From CAZDYP01 sp964509505 (GTDB taxonomy: Bacteria > Chloroflexota > Anaerolineae > JACRMK01): 6,205 bases of DNA. The stretch covers positions 1 to 6,205 of the forward strand of contig CAZDYP010000234.1 of the NCBI GenBank assembly GCA_964509505.1, read 5' to 3'. Position 1 is the stretch's first letter. Every line of letters starts with the position of its first letter. Made by a program: the position numbers and the translations under genes. Of this stretch, positions 6,152 through 6,205 are shown piece after piece. A model generated the notes under the pieces. That model saw only the letters and a list, made by a program, of their open reading frames with translations, searched no databases and was not told the DNA's origin.

Positions 6152-6165
6152 CCTCCTTTATCCTG
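6138..6165 (+). repeat. Four heptamer tandem repeats (consensus CATCCTT)
   Basis: Plus-strand heptamers CATCCTT, CATCCTT, CCTCCTT and TATCCTG lie in exact seven-base phase. The first two supply one arm of the terminator hairpin. This is the counterpart of the array at 1320-1347. Confidence 0.75.
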
Positions 6166-6181
6166 CTGACCTCATCTTGCA

Positions 6182-6205
6182 CTAGAACGGCAAGCCCTTC
6201 ACACC
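6182..6205 (-). CDS. Possible C-terminal end of an upstream gene
   Basis: Reading from the right edge on the minus strand gives GVKGLPF followed by TAG (6184-6182), with a terminator-like hairpin about 30 bases further on. That position suits the end of a gene. Seven residues are too few to identify a product or even to be sure the frame is coding. Confidence 0.25.
   Translation of the reverse strand, partial: GVKGLPF

Larger units (their letters stand above)
5871..6181. other. Intergenic region upstream of the large gene
   Basis: About 310 bases lie between the possible upstream stop codon and the large gene. They hold the heptamer array and terminator (6119-6165), an inverted repeat (5966-6019) and the ribosome site (5876-5882). 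The minus frame happens to be open here, but its translation has no domain-like character and runs through both hairpins. I see no convincing -35/-10 pair; the promoter of the large gene must lie here or in front of it but cannot be placed. Confidence 0.7.

Noticed and set aside
1..6205. Defence, toxin-antitoxin, phage or transposon system
   Set aside because: No nuclease, helicase, transposase, integrase or antitoxin-like motif was seen in any frame that looks coding, and no target-site duplication pattern was recognised.

Overview
The window reads as bacterial chromosome with all supported genes on the minus strand. Base composition is a little above half G+C by eye. The best taxonomic clue is the extreme C-terminus of the large gene, FKNYLPLVVR. 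I associate this kind of terminal tail, YLPLV followed by a basic residue, with secreted proteins of Chloroflexota (Anaerolineae and Chloroflexia). The surface-protein style (a CSLREA start, a right-handed beta-helix, then stacked Ig-like and propeller modules) also fits that phylum. The assignment is inference from recalled patterns, not from a search.

Layout in the direction of transcription (right to left). At 6182-6205 there may be the last few codons of an upstream gene. A hairpin with a T-tract at 6119-6151 looks like its terminator. About 310 bases without a gene follow, holding an imperfect inverted repeat (5966-6019) and, at the end, a strong Shine-Dalgarno sequence. The main gene (5870-1386) encodes a 1494-residue exported mosaic protein: signal peptide, CSLREA segment, nine-coil beta-helix, choice-of-anchor Q-like segment, two Ig-like choice-of-anchor D-like domains, a seven-bladed beta-propeller, three IPT/TIG-like domains and the YLPLVVR tail. 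Two hairpins follow its stop codon, the second with a T-tract (1299-1375). A second gene starts at 1238 with its own Shine-Dalgarno sequence and runs off the left edge. It encodes a membrane-anchored protein with a coiled coil, a 14-residue alanine-rich repeat and a TPR-like segment, and it lacks a stop codon only because the window ends.

How the parts relate: the two main genes point the same way but are separated by a probable terminator, so they are more likely separate transcription units than one operon. One product should be extracellular and the other anchored in the membrane. Nothing in the sequence shows that they work together. I found no RNA gene, CRISPR array, transposase, phage gene or recognisable defence system. 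The most notable items are the domain order of the large protein, its twelve domain-paired cysteines, the C-terminal tail, and two related heptamer-repeat/terminator elements that bracket the large gene.
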